From Aerococcus viridans (GTDB lineage Bacteria > Bacillota > Bacilli > Lactobacillales > Aerococcaceae): a DNA stretch of 31,922 bases. Both the position numbers and the translations under genes were made by a program. Below, piece after piece: positions 16,588-24,604 of this stretch. Numbering within the stretch: position 1 is the stretch's first letter; every line of letters begins with the position of its first letter. Below the pieces are notes generated by a model. The model saw only the letters and a list, made by a program, of their open reading frames with translations, ran no database searches and had not been told where the DNA came from. The stretch covers positions 1-31,922 of the forward strand of contig NZ_PNHQ01000019.1 of the NCBI RefSeq assembly GCF_002871935.1, given 5' to 3'.

Positions 16588-17355
16588 TTAATTCCATCCT
16601 AACAACTCAGTTGCAAAAGATAAGGTTGATAATAAATATAAGGGGGCCGTTTCTGTTCGTAAAATTCTTGGTCCCAAACCACATAAATGTACATGATTTA
16701 AGTCTTCGGTCAGGCTAGCAATTTCGTCTGGATGAATGCCTCCTTCAGGGCCTGTGATAAAGGCAATCTTGTCTGTAGGTTTAAGTGTGGCATAGGTCTG
16801 AGCTAAATTGCTTTTCTCACCTTCTTTTGCGATTTCTTCATAGGCAATGCAAACCTGATTAAAGTCAGAAAGTCTGTTTTTTACCATACTCACACTATGA
16901 AGATCTTCAATTATGGGTACAAAGGTTCGGTGAGATTGTTCGGCTGCTTCTTTTGCAATCTTCTGCAAACGAGCTATTTTTTTGCCAGCTTTTTTTTGAT
17001 CCCATTTAGTCACAGAATAGCGCATTGAAACGGGTACGATTTGTCGAGCGCCTAATTCGGTTGCTTTTTGTACAATGAATTCAAGTTTGTCCCCTTTTGG
17101 CAGTCCAACAAAGAGTGTGGTATCAATCGGAATTTCTTTATTTTCTACTCGGTAGTCAACTAGACGAAGAATCGCTTTTTTTTCTTCATTGCCAATAAGT
17201 TCACCGATAAATACCTGTTCAGTTTGAGTGACAAGGATCACTTGGTCACCTATCTGCATCCGCATGACATTTAACATATGGTGTGTCGCTTCTTTGTCCA
17301 TCTCAATTCGTTCATCTACTTGTGCAGTTTTGTTATCAATAAAATATCTTTGCAT
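16588..17355 (-). CDS. rsmE: 16S rRNA (uracil-1498-N3)-methyltransferase
   Basis: SPOUT-class methyltransferase modifying U1498 of 16S rRNA, 255 residues. It has an N-terminal PUA-like domain (about 1-70). The SAM-binding knot is formed by FITGPEGGIHPDEI and LCGLGPRILRTETAPLYLLS near the C terminus. The ATG is one base after the prmA stop codon and is preceded by AAAGGG, so the two genes are translated together. PrmA modifies ribosomal protein L11, so the pair forms a ribosome-modification unit. Confidence 0.94.
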   Translation of the reverse strand: MQRYFIDNKTAQVDERIEMDKEATHHMLNVMRMQIGDQVILVTQTEQVFIGELIGNEEKKAILRLVDYRVENKEIPIDTTLFVGLPKGDKLEFIVQKATELGARQIVPVSMRYSVTKWDQKKAGKKIARLQKIAKEAAEQSHRTFVPIIEDLHSVSMVKNRLSDFNQVCIAYEEIAKEGEKSNLAQTYATLKPTDKIAFITGPEGGIHPDEIASLTEDLNHVHLCGLGPRILRTETAPLYLLSTLSFATELLGWN

Positions 17356-17356
17356 A

Positions 17357-18316
17357 TTATTCTTTCCCTTTGTGAGCTAAAATACCGTACCACTCACCCA
17401 TATGCATGATAATATCTACTGTAAAATTATTATCCGCTAATAAACTTAGCATATCCTCTTTCTTATCTTCAAAAATACCTGACAAGATTAATTGCCCATC
17501 CAATTTCAAGTTGTTATAAGCCTGCGGAATAAGCGGTTCAAGAATCTCAAATAAGATATTTGCTGTAATGATGTCTACTTGAGTATTGATGTCATTTAGG
17601 ATATTATTTTGTGCTAATTTAATAGCGTCTTCTACATCATTTAAGGCAAAATTATTACGTGTGATATCTAAAATTGATCCATCATAATCATATGCATCAA
17701 CCTTGTTGGCTCCTAATTTTTTTGCTGCAATAGCTAATATACCTGATCCTGTGCCAACATCAATAACATCTTCACCACCAGCCATGGCAATTTCTAATAA
17801 ACGTAAGGCAAGTTTAGTTGTTTCATGAGAACCAGTACCAAAAGCCATACCAGGATCTAAGAATAATGTGGTCTTCTGTGGGTCCAATGGTTGATCATCT
17901 TTTTCCCAAATTGGCACAATATCCATAAAACGAGACACATGAATGGGTTCATAGTATGCTTGCCAAGCCGTTTCCCAATCATTATCCTCTAACGGACTGT
18001 AACGAATGTCATGAATGACAATTTGTTGGTCAGCAGGTAATTCTTGATTGTAGTTCGCTTGGTACTTTTTAATCTCATTGATGATATCTTCAATATTTTC
18101 ATCAGCTGAGAAATAACCTAGCACAACCGGATTATTTTCGTATGTACCTGGTGCTGGCTGATCATTTTTAACAGAACCGAAACCATCATCTGACCAATCA
18201 ATATAATCTTGCTCATCTTTAATAGATACTCCTGCTGAATCTAATCCCCAAAGAATTTCTGTTAGCAAGTTTTCACTTTTATTATCTGTTTCAATTGTTA
18301 ATTCATACCATGTCAT
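17357..18316 (-). CDS. prmA: Ribosomal protein L11 methyltransferase
   Basis: SAM-dependent trimethylation of L11, 319 residues. An N-terminal substrate-recognition domain of about 110 residues is followed by the Rossmann methyltransferase domain. That domain has motif I DVGTGSGILAIAA and the NxL-type motif ITANILFEIL. The frame opens at 18325, but TAGGAG directly abuts that ATG. The ATG at 18316, nine bases further, has the proper spacing. The start overlaps the end of the upstream gene by 14 bp, which suggests coupling. Confidence 0.93.
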   Translation of the reverse strand: MTWYELTIETDNKSENLLTEILWGLDSAGVSIKDEQDYIDWSDDGFGSVKNDQPAPGTYENNPVVLGYFSADENIEDIINEIKKYQANYNQELPADQQIVIHDIRYSPLEDNDWETAWQAYYEPIHVSRFMDIVPIWEKDDQPLDPQKTTLFLDPGMAFGTGSHETTKLALRLLEIAMAGGEDVIDVGTGSGILAIAAKKLGANKVDAYDYDGSILDITRNNFALNDVEDAIKLAQNNILNDINTQVDIITANILFEILEPLIPQAYNNLKLDGQLILSGIFEDKKEDMLSLLADNNFTVDIIMHMGEWYGILAHKGKE

Positions 18317-18794
18317 TCGTATCATCTCCTAAATGTAATAAGGTCTCATCATAACGACCAATCGTTCTCCTTGTAGCGATCATTTGGTCGATTTCTTTAG
18401 TAGGCCATTGCATCTCCACCGTCATTCTTTCACCAGCAATAAGTTCTTTAATTTGTAACCTAGCTTCATATAATAAATGGCTAATCTCCTGTGCCAGTAT
18501 TTCTAGATGACCTTTTTGGAAGTATTGCGCATCTTTGGGTTGGATAATAAAAGTCTCGTGCTCACTTTCAATCTCCTTGTAATCAGTTGTGAAAATAAAT
18601 TTCAACTCCAAATAATCAATTTCATTCAATGGCTGATTATGTTTATTTAAGAAAGTAATATCTTCACTCGTTACCACTGGTAGATACGTTTGTAAAACCA
18701 CCTGCTTGGATACTGATACATAGGATAGACGCCATGGAAAGTCAATATGACTATTTTGCAAAGCTTCTTCAAGAAATGCGTATACGGTTTGCAT
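18303..18794 (-). CDS. Hypothetical protein, DUF3013-like
   Basis: 163 residues, acidic, with no signal peptide or membrane segment. The middle (about 20-75) looks like alternating beta strands and the rest is helical. Its place directly before prmA matches a DUF3013 gene that I recall in Enterococcus and relatives; sequence resemblance is only suggestive. No function is known to me. It is the first gene of the prmA-rsmE-rel-dtd group and overlaps prmA by 14 bp. Confidence 0.7.
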   Translation of the reverse strand: MQTVYAFLEEALQNSHIDFPWRLSYVSVSKQVVLQTYLPVVTSEDITFLNKHNQPLNEIDYLELKFIFTTDYKEIESEHETFIIQPKDAQYFQKGHLEILAQEISHLLYEARLQIKELIAGERMTVEMQWPTKEIDQMIATRRTIGRYDETLLHLGDDTNDMV

Positions 18795-18826
18795 CTTCTA
18801 ATTCCCTACTTTCGTCTTTTTCATTT

Positions 18827-18832
18827 ATTATA
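18827..18832 (-). promoter_or_regulatory. -10 element for the prmA-rel group
   Basis: A consensus TATAAT on the minus strand lies 32 bp before the first gene of the group. No clear -35 is seen at the right distance, so only the -10 is called. Confidence 0.4.
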
Positions 18833-18942
18833 ATATACACACATAAAAATAACTACCGAGTCAGTGTTCGCTAGCCTACATAAACAATAAAAGTCTACTA
18901 TAAATTTTGATACAATTTTAAACTATTATTATATTACATTTA

Positions 18943-18970
18943 TTACAAATAGTGAAAGCTGTGCTATAAT
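18943..18970 (+). promoter_or_regulatory. gpsB promoter
   Basis: TTACAA (18943-18948) and TATAAT (18965-18970) are 16 bp apart, 36 bp before the gpsB ATG. Together with the opposite -10 at 18827 it makes this 212-bp gap a divergent promoter region. Confidence 0.6.
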
Positions 18971-19006
18971 AGAATCTAGAAATATAAATGATGAGGTGTT
19001 ATTTAA

Positions 19007-19408
19007 ATGGCCGATCGTAACTTAACGACAAAAGATATTTTACAGAAAGAATTTAAACCTGCCCTTCGTGGTTTCAACACGGAAGAAGTAGATGAATTCT
19101 TGGATTTAATTATTCGTGACTATGAGTCATATGAAAAAGAAATTGCCTCACTTAAAAATGAGTTAGAACGTGTTAAACACTCAGCTAGTTCAAGCGATAG
19201 TAGCCGTGCTTCTACAAATCAACGTTCAAAATCGACCTCAATCCCCCAAACAAAAGGTACGACCAATTATGATATTTTACGTCGCTTGTCTAAATTAGAA
19301 AAAGCTGTTTTCGGTGGCCAAAACCCTAAAGTTGGTCCAACAGCGGATACTAGTGATGATAACGATGAAGACGCAAAAGATCATACGATTATTTTTGAAA
19401 ATAACTAG
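19007..19408 (+). CDS. gpsB: Cell-cycle protein GpsB
   Basis: DivIVA-like coiled-coil protein that coordinates septal and lateral wall synthesis by docking penicillin-binding proteins, 133 residues. The N-terminal membrane-associated domain contains DILQKEFKPALRGFNTEEVDEFLDLI and a coiled coil to about residue 65. A Ser/Lys-rich linker (66-88) follows. The short C-terminal trimerising helix NYDILRRLSKLEKAVFG is at about 92-108, with an acidic tail after it. The ATG at 19007 has GAGGTG upstream. The order gpsB-rnpB-methyltransferase matches B. subtilis ypsB-rnpB-ypsC. Confidence 0.94.
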   Translation: MADRNLTTKDILQKEFKPALRGFNTEEVDEFLDLIIRDYESYEKEIASLKNELERVKHSASSSDSSRASTNQRSKSTSIPQTKGTTNYDILRRLSKLEKAVFGGQNPKVGPTADTSDDNDEDAKDHTIIFENN

Positions 19409-19421
19409 TATAATATATAAT
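19393..19421 (+). promoter_or_regulatory. rnpB promoter, overlapping the end of gpsB
   Basis: TTTTGA (19393-19398) and TATAAT (19416-19421) are 17 bp apart, and the RNA begins about 15 bases later. The -35 lies in the last codons of gpsB. No terminator separates gpsB from rnpB. Confidence 0.55.
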
Positions 19422-19437
19422 TTCGTGCTATCATTAG

Positions 19438-19818
19438 AAGTTGTAAATTTCAGGTAATCGCGGGTATATGCATATACCTGAGGAAAGTCCATGCTCGCAC
19501 AAGCTGAAACGCTTGTAGTGTTCGTGTTTAGCGAAAAAATAAGCTAAAGCATTCATTTGACGGCAACTGAACCCACTAAGGTCACTGGACTATGTGCAAG
19601 TAAGTTTGAAAGTGCCACAGAGACGAGTCAACTATGAAAATAGTTGAATGGAACGCGGTAAACCCCTCGAGCGAGCAACCCAAACATTGGTAGGGGCGCT
19701 CTTTGACTGGAAATAAACGGAATAAGAGACTAAATGATTTAGTAGACAGATGATTACCGAACCGGTATTAAACCTGTGATATCGGGGAACAGAACATGGC
19801 TTATCGAAATTTACAAAC
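19438..19818 (+). ncRNA. rnpB: RNase P RNA, type B
   Basis: Catalytic RNA that matures tRNA 5' ends. Ends are set by the P1 helix: GTTGTAAATTTC (19440-19451) pairs with GAAATTTACAAAC (19806-19818). Conserved blocks are GAGGAAAGTCCATGCTCGCAC-like sequence at 19480-19500, GTGTTCGTG, GAAAGTGCCACAG, GGAACGCGGTAAACCCCTCG and ACAGAACATGGCTTATCGAA near the end. Layout matches the Bacillus type B fold. The length is about 380 nt. Confidence 0.96.
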
Positions 19819-19824
19819 AGGCAA

Positions 19825-19853
19825 AAGGTTGGATTCTTTTCCAACCTTTTTTT
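19825..19853 (+). terminator. rnpB terminator
   Basis: AAGGTTGG and CCAACCTT pair around an 8-nt loop and are followed by seven T. It comes within 10 bases of the end of the RNase P RNA. Confidence 0.88.
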
Positions 19854-19925
19854 ATTGAGACGAATTCGTGGTAAACTAACTTTGAAGAAGAAATGAAGAG
19901 TAACCACCTAAAAAAGGAGTACATT

Positions 19926-21080
19926 ATGACAACATATCCACTTATCGCAACTGCTGCTGCAGGAATTGAAGCTTTAGTCGGCAGAGAATTACGTGACATG
20001 GGTTACGAAGTACAAGTTGAAAATGGGCGCGCTCGCTTTCAAGGAACCCTTGATGACATTGCGCGTACCAATATTAACTTACGTACCGCTGACCGTATTA
20101 AGATCGTAATGGGCGATTTTAAAGCCATAACGTTCGATCAATTATTTGAATCCACTAAGGCTATTCCGTGGGAAGATATCTTACCTATGGACGCTGAATT
20201 TCCGGTATCAGGTAAATCTGTGAATTCAAAATTACATTCCGTGCCTAATGTTCAAAAAATTGTGAAAAAAGCGATTGTGAATAGACTTAGTGACCACTAT
20301 CATAGACGTGGTATGCTACCAGAAACAGGTGCTAAATATCCTATCGAAGTGAGTATTCATAAAGATGAGGCGTTGATCACCATTGACACAACAGGTTCTT
20401 CACTATTTAAACGTGGTTACCGTACAGAAAAAGGTGGCGCACCACTGAAAGAAAATATGGCTGCAGCCATAGTGAAATTAACAAATTGGTTCCCTGATAA
20501 ACCATTCTATGATCCAACATGTGGTTCAGGTACCTTAACAATTGAGGCAGCCTTAATTGGGAAAAACATTGCGCCAGGTATCAACCGCGAGTTTGTTTCT
20601 GAATCATGGGATATCTTTAATAACCGTGAATTTTCAAAAGCTCGTGAGGCGGCTAAGGCAGTCATTCGTCACGATATTCAATTAGATATCATGGGAGCTG
20701 ATATCGACCATCGCATGATAGAAATTGCCAAAGCCAATGCTGAAGCTGCTGGTGTGGCAGACCAGATTGTATTTAAACAAATGCAACTATCAGACTTTAC
20801 TACTAAGAAAGAATATGGTGTCATTGTCGCTAACCCACCATATGGAGAACGATTAAACGATGAAGATTACGTTCACCAGTTATATAAACAAATGGGAAAT
20901 CTTTATCGCCCAATGAAAACTTGGAGTAAATATATCTTAACTTCTGACTTGAACTTTGAAGAGTACTACGGGGAAAAAGCTACTAAAAAACGTAAATTAT
21001 ATAATGGTGCGATCCGAACAGACTTGTTCCAATATTGGGGTGCGCGTAAACCTCGCCCTAAAAAAGTTGATATAGAATAG
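19926..21080 (+). CDS. RlmL-like 23S rRNA (guanine-N2) methyltransferase with THUMP domain
   Basis: 384 residues, the length of B. subtilis YpsC. An N-terminal ferredoxin-like and THUMP RNA-binding domain covers about 1-155. The SAM-binding Rossmann domain has motif I DPTCGSGTLTIEAAL near 200 and the catalytic NPPYGERL near 300. This motif is typical of N2-guanine methyltransferases. The family modifies 23S rRNA; the exact position is not predictable from sequence alone. The frame opens at 19893 but the ATG at 19926, with AAAGGAG 7 bases before it, is the better start. Follows rnpB as in Bacillus. Confidence 0.9.
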   Translation: MTTYPLIATAAAGIEALVGRELRDMGYEVQVENGRARFQGTLDDIARTNINLRTADRIKIVMGDFKAITFDQLFESTKAIPWEDILPMDAEFPVSGKSVNSKLHSVPNVQKIVKKAIVNRLSDHYHRRGMLPETGAKYPIEVSIHKDEALITIDTTGSSLFKRGYRTEKGGAPLKENMAAAIVKLTNWFPDKPFYDPTCGSGTLTIEAALIGKNIAPGINREFVSESWDIFNNREFSKAREAAKAVIRHDIQLDIMGADIDHRMIEIAKANAEAAGVADQIVFKQMQLSDFTTKKEYGVIVANPPYGERLNDEDYVHQLYKQMGNLYRPMKTWSKYILTSDLNFEEYYGEKATKKRKLYNGAIRTDLFQYWGARKPRPKKVDIE

Positions 21081-21101
21081 GCACCTTATATAACTATATT
21101 A

Positions 21102-21144
21102 AAAACCAGAATGAAAGTTGATAAGATGCTTTCATTCTGGTTTT
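21102..21144 (+). terminator. Terminator after the methyltransferase gene
   Basis: A 16-bp perfect stem (AAAACCAGAATGAAAG with its complement, 11-nt loop) is followed by TT. It may also act on the minus strand, where the stem ends in TTTTTAATAT after the convergent RNase HI-like gene. Confidence 0.9.
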
Positions 21145-21203
21145 TTGTATGAGTTAAGGCCAATGATAAGGTATTATGTGCATACATATGCTGGCTATTC
21201 TCT

Positions 21204-21617
21204 TTACGTATTTTTCATTTTTTTAGCTTCGTGCATTGCTTGGCGCGCTAAGTTATCTGCACCTTTATTTGCTTGATCAGGTACCCACTTAAGTGTGAAC
21301 ATAGAAAAATGATCTAGTTTTTCTAATATATCTTTTAATAGACTTTTATAAGGTTCACGTTTATGGAATCGTTTATTTACAGCATCAAATACTATCTTTG
21401 AATCAGTTTGACAAAGTATCCATTCATTTTGTAAATCACGATTTTCAAGTTCGTTTAATAAGTATAATAAAGCACGAAATTCTGCTTCATGGTTATCCAT
21501 TTCCACAGTTAAAGGGAATTTTAATTGGTTTTGTTGACCATTGTGCACTAAAACAATACCAACTCCTGCTGGGCCAAATTGACCATCTACTGAGCCATCT
21601 ATTGCTATTTTTAACAT
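21204..21617 (-). CDS. RNase HI-family protein, YpeP-like
   Basis: 137 residues of the RNase H fold. The putative metal site is D7 in IAIDGS, E46 in HEAEFRAL, D72 in CQTDSK and D121 in KGADNLARQA. All four acidic positions of an RNase HI active site therefore appear present, so cleavage of RNA in RNA-DNA hybrids is possible. The basic-protrusion region of E. coli RNase HI is absent, as in other short Gram-positive members. It follows the unrecognised 336-residue gene by 54 bp and is probably co-transcribed with it. Physiological role not established. Confidence 0.82.
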   Translation of the reverse strand: MLKIAIDGSVDGQFGPAGVGIVLVHNGQQNQLKFPLTVEMDNHEAEFRALLYLLNELENRDLQNEWILCQTDSKIVFDAVNKRFHKREPYKSLLKDILEKLDHFSMFTLKWVPDQANKGADNLARQAMHEAKKMKNT

Positions 21618-21671
21618 CTTATCACCCCTTCACTCAATCATCGCTTGATACAAAGCGCTCACTTATGAAAA

Positions 21672-22682
21672 TTACTCAAAGCTCGCAAAATGTTGCATAT
21701 ACTCATAGAACCAATATTGGTAAATATCTTGAATAACTTGATTATCAATTGATAGTGGATCACCGCTTTCCATCAATTGTCCAATAGCTTCTACCATATC
21801 TTCCGGGTCAATTTGTATTAATTCATCGACAAACGGATACATAACGGTATAAATATCATATATGTTCTCCATCAAATAAGCCACCCGATATGGTTCGTGA
21901 ATATATGCTTCTTCTACATAGGAAACTAACGCTAAAAAATGCGGATGATTTTCGATTTCGAATAAATCAGTCAGTGAAATTGTCCGCGTTTCATCGTAGA
22001 TATTCTTTAAACGAATTTCTTGATCTTGAGGAGAATGATGGAGAATATACAGTAAGATATCAGATTGAAATACGAAATCTCGATCACGATTTAATAATCC
22101 AAGTAGTTTTTCAATAGATACATCATCACTTAATTCCAATAAATGGTTTACTTGCGCTTTTTCAAGAATGGTTAATGGTTTATCCCTAGCCACTAATTGA
22201 TCAAAGAGTTTTTGTAACCCATATAAGGCTTCAACATTGCTTGCATCTTCGTCATTAGACAGTTCAAATTGTGCCAACTTATTCATCATTTCTGGCACAA
22301 TGATGATTTGCATAATTGGCGATAAATACCCATGTTGTGGTAAGTTTACTTTCACTTGCCCTTGGATCACTTTTTGAATAAATTGATAGAAAGACTTCCA
22401 ATCAACTTCAGCTTCTACATCAATTAAATCTGGATCAGCCAATACACCTTCACCGTAAACTTCAATCAGTAATGAGAAAATATCTACCAAGTCATTTTCT
22501 AACGCTTCTTCATATAATACACCGATGGTATAATTTCTAAAATCAACGACACTTTTTCTCTTTTTTCGCGCAATCAGTAGCAACTTTAGAGACTCACTCA
22601 TCTCTCCTGCTTTTATACACTGAATGCTTTCTTCAATATCTAATTTAAATGACCGGTTAAAGTCATGGCTTTGTCTTTTCAT
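21672..22682 (-). CDS. Unrecognised acidic helical protein, 336 residues
   Basis: I do not recognise this family. The sequence looks almost wholly alpha-helical, acidic in the C-terminal half, and without signal peptide, membrane helix or metal motif. A basic patch LLLIARKKRKSVV is near residues 34-46. Repeating hydrophobic helices could form a TPR-like or HEAT-like solenoid. The ATG at 22682 follows AGAGGA. It is the first gene after the accA terminator and precedes the RNase HI-like gene in the same direction. The pairing hints at a nucleic-acid or translation-linked role, but this is speculative. Confidence 0.75.
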   Translation of the reverse strand: MKRQSHDFNRSFKLDIEESIQCIKAGEMSESLKLLLIARKKRKSVVDFRNYTIGVLYEEALENDLVDIFSLLIEVYGEGVLADPDLIDVEAEVDWKSFYQFIQKVIQGQVKVNLPQHGYLSPIMQIIIVPEMMNKLAQFELSNDEDASNVEALYGLQKLFDQLVARDKPLTILEKAQVNHLLELSDDVSIEKLLGLLNRDRDFVFQSDILLYILHHSPQDQEIRLKNIYDETRTISLTDLFEIENHPHFLALVSYVEEAYIHEPYRVAYLMENIYDIYTVMYPFVDELIQIDPEDMVEAIGQLMESGDPLSIDNQVIQDIYQYWFYEYMQHFASFE

Positions 22683-22792
22683 TATACGTCCTCTTATTTA
22701 TTATTTTATTGGGAATCAGCCTATTAAAGACTTCTCTTTCTAGCTTATCTTATCATAATAGAGAATTGATGAATATTTTTATCTGTTAAATA

Positions 22793-22829
22793 AAAAAAGA
22801 AGGGGTCACCTCAAGTCCCTCCTTCTTTT
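22793..22829 (-). terminator. Terminator after accA
   Basis: On the minus strand AAGAAGG and GGG arms pair with CCC and CTTCTT and the stem ends in seven T. It marks the end of the fatty-acid operon, about 25 bases after the accA stop codon. Confidence 0.85.
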
Positions 22830-22851
22830 AAAAATAACAAACTATATCCAA

Positions 22852-23694
22852 TTAGAACTGATTAAACCTAGCTTCTTTTGCAGCTAATAAGTCTGATTTT
22901 GACATAGCTGATTGTTGGTCAATTTCTTTCAATAACATCTCTTTAATCAATTGCGCTTGGTCATCGTGATCTAACGCTTTTTTTCCATAATGCTCTGGGA
23001 TAATTTGGTCAATCACTTTAAACCCTAACAAGTCTGGTGCTGTAAATTTCATATATTCACTAGCTTCAGGTACGCGACTAGGATCTTTCCATAAAATAGT
23101 CGCAAATCCTTCTGGGGAAAGAACTGAGTACATTGCATTTTCCATCATCCATACCTTATTTGAAACTGCTAAAGCTAACGCACCACCAGAGCCTCCTTCT
23201 CCCATCAGAATGGTAATTGTAGGCACAGATAGCCCTGCCATGGTTTGCATAGATTCAGCAATTGCTTGACCGATACCTCGATCTTCTGCTTCAACATCAC
23301 AAAAGGCACCGGATGTATTCACAATGGTAATAACTGGTCGGTTAAATTTCTCTGCCTGTTCAAATAAACGGATTGCTTTTCGATAACCCTCTGCATGTGG
23401 TGAGCCAAAATTTCGTTTGATATTTTCTTGGACAGTATGTCCTTTCTCAGTACCAACGATTGTAACTGCTCGCCCGTTCATTTGACCAACCCCACCAACG
23501 ATAGCACCATCATCACCGAAACGACGATCACCATGCATCTCATAAAAGATATCACAAATCTTATTTGCTAGCTCTGATGTTGTTAACCGATTAATATCAC
23601 GTGAAGCTGTCACAACTTCAGCGGGCACTTTATGTGTTATTTCTGCATTTGGTTGCTCGACCATTTTTAATAATTGTTTCATACTAACTTTCAA
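22852..23694 (-). CDS. accA: Acetyl-CoA carboxylase carboxyltransferase subunit alpha
   Basis: Transfers CO2 from carboxybiotin to acetyl-CoA with AccD to give malonyl-CoA. About 280 residues. Crotonase-fold carboxyltransferase with REDRFGDDGAIVGG-like DRRFGDDGAIVGGVG, the GSPHAEGYRKA segment, and the oxyanion segment GEGGSGGALAL. I choose TTG at 23694: AAAGGAGG lies 8 bases upstream, within the end of accD. GTG at 23703 overlaps the ribosome site and ATG at 23682 is 20 bases away. The gene overlaps accD by 11 bp and is the last gene of the operon. Confidence 0.93.
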   Translation of the reverse strand: MKVSMKQLLKMVEQPNAEITHKVPAEVVTASRDINRLTTSELANKICDIFYEMHGDRRFGDDGAIVGGVGQMNGRAVTIVGTEKGHTVQENIKRNFGSPHAEGYRKAIRLFEQAEKFNRPVITIVNTSGAFCDVEAEDRGIGQAIAESMQTMAGLSVPTITILMGEGGSGGALALAVSNKVWMMENAMYSVLSPEGFATILWKDPSRVPEASEYMKFTAPDLLGFKVIDQIIPEHYGKKALDHDDQAQLIKEMLLKEIDQQSAMSKSDLLAAKEARFNQF

Positions 23695-24577
23695 ATCGAG
23701 CACCTCCTTTTGCTACGCCGTGCATTTGCAATAGTTCTGCAAGCACAATTTTTTGGCGCCAGCGTTCAACAATCATATCGATAAAGCCATGTTGTAATTG
23801 ATGCTCTGCCGTTTGGAACCCTTCCGGTAGTTGTTGTCTAATAGTCTGTTCAATTACACGCTTACCTGCAAAACCAATTAAGGCACCTGGTTCAGCGATT
23901 GTAATATCTCCTTCCATAGCAAATGAAGCAGTTACGCCTCCCGTTGTAGGATCAGTTAAAACAGGGATATATAACAAACCCGCCTTACTATGATTTTGAA
24001 CTGCTATGGAAACTTTTGCCATCTGCATTAATGACAAAGTCCCTTCTTGCATTCGTGCACCACCAGAGGCTGTATAAAGGACTACTGGTAGTTGATGCTC
24101 AGTTGCATAATTGAACAATTCATTAATTTTGTCACCTAATCCTGTACCCATAGACCCCATCATGAAGAAAGAATCCATGATACCGATAGCAGTCCGGTAA
24201 CCGAAAATATTACCAACACCGGTTAATACTGCATCATCTAAACCAGTTGTAGCACGTGCTTTTTCCTTCTTCTCTAGATAGCCAGGAAAATCTAGCGGAT
24301 CATCATTACGACCATCTTTCAACTGGAACATTTCAATGAAAGTGCCCTTATCTACAATATTAGTCAGTCTTTCACTCGATGAAATTCTAAAGTGATATTG
24401 ACAATACGGACATATCTTCTCGGTTCCAAGGTCATCTGTTAAGATCGTTTGGTGACACTGAGGACATTTTTGCCACATACCGTCTGGCACAAAAGCTTGA
24501 TTATTTGGATCTTTAGATAATTTTGAATGGTCTTCCTCTGGCATAGGAATATATGCTTTTCTGCGTTTTAATGCCAT
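23684..24577 (-). CDS. accD: Acetyl-CoA carboxylase carboxyltransferase subunit beta
   Basis: Forms the carboxyltransferase with AccA. 297 residues. An N-terminal zinc ribbon has C38, C41, C56 and C59. The carboxyltransferase domain has SGGARMQEG, TDPTTGGVTASFAM and GFAGKRVIEQT. The end of the gene holds the accA ribosome site. Confidence 0.95.
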   Translation of the reverse strand: MALKRRKAYIPMPEEDHSKLSKDPNNQAFVPDGMWQKCPQCHQTILTDDLGTEKICPYCQYHFRISSSERLTNIVDKGTFIEMFQLKDGRNDDPLDFPGYLEKKEKARATTGLDDAVLTGVGNIFGYRTAIGIMDSFFMMGSMGTGLGDKINELFNYATEHQLPVVLYTASGGARMQEGTLSLMQMAKVSIAVQNHSKAGLLYIPVLTDPTTGGVTASFAMEGDITIAEPGALIGFAGKRVIEQTIRQQLPEGFQTAEHQLQHGFIDMIVERWRQKIVLAELLQMHGVAKGGARFES

Positions 24578-24604
24578 AATTCATCTACTTTCTTTCATGA
24601 TATT

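Noticed and set aside
19632..19999. Minus-strand frames of 91 and 62 codons over rnpB and the methyltransferase start
   Set aside because: They run through the conserved RNase P RNA core and its terminator, and lack ribosome sites.
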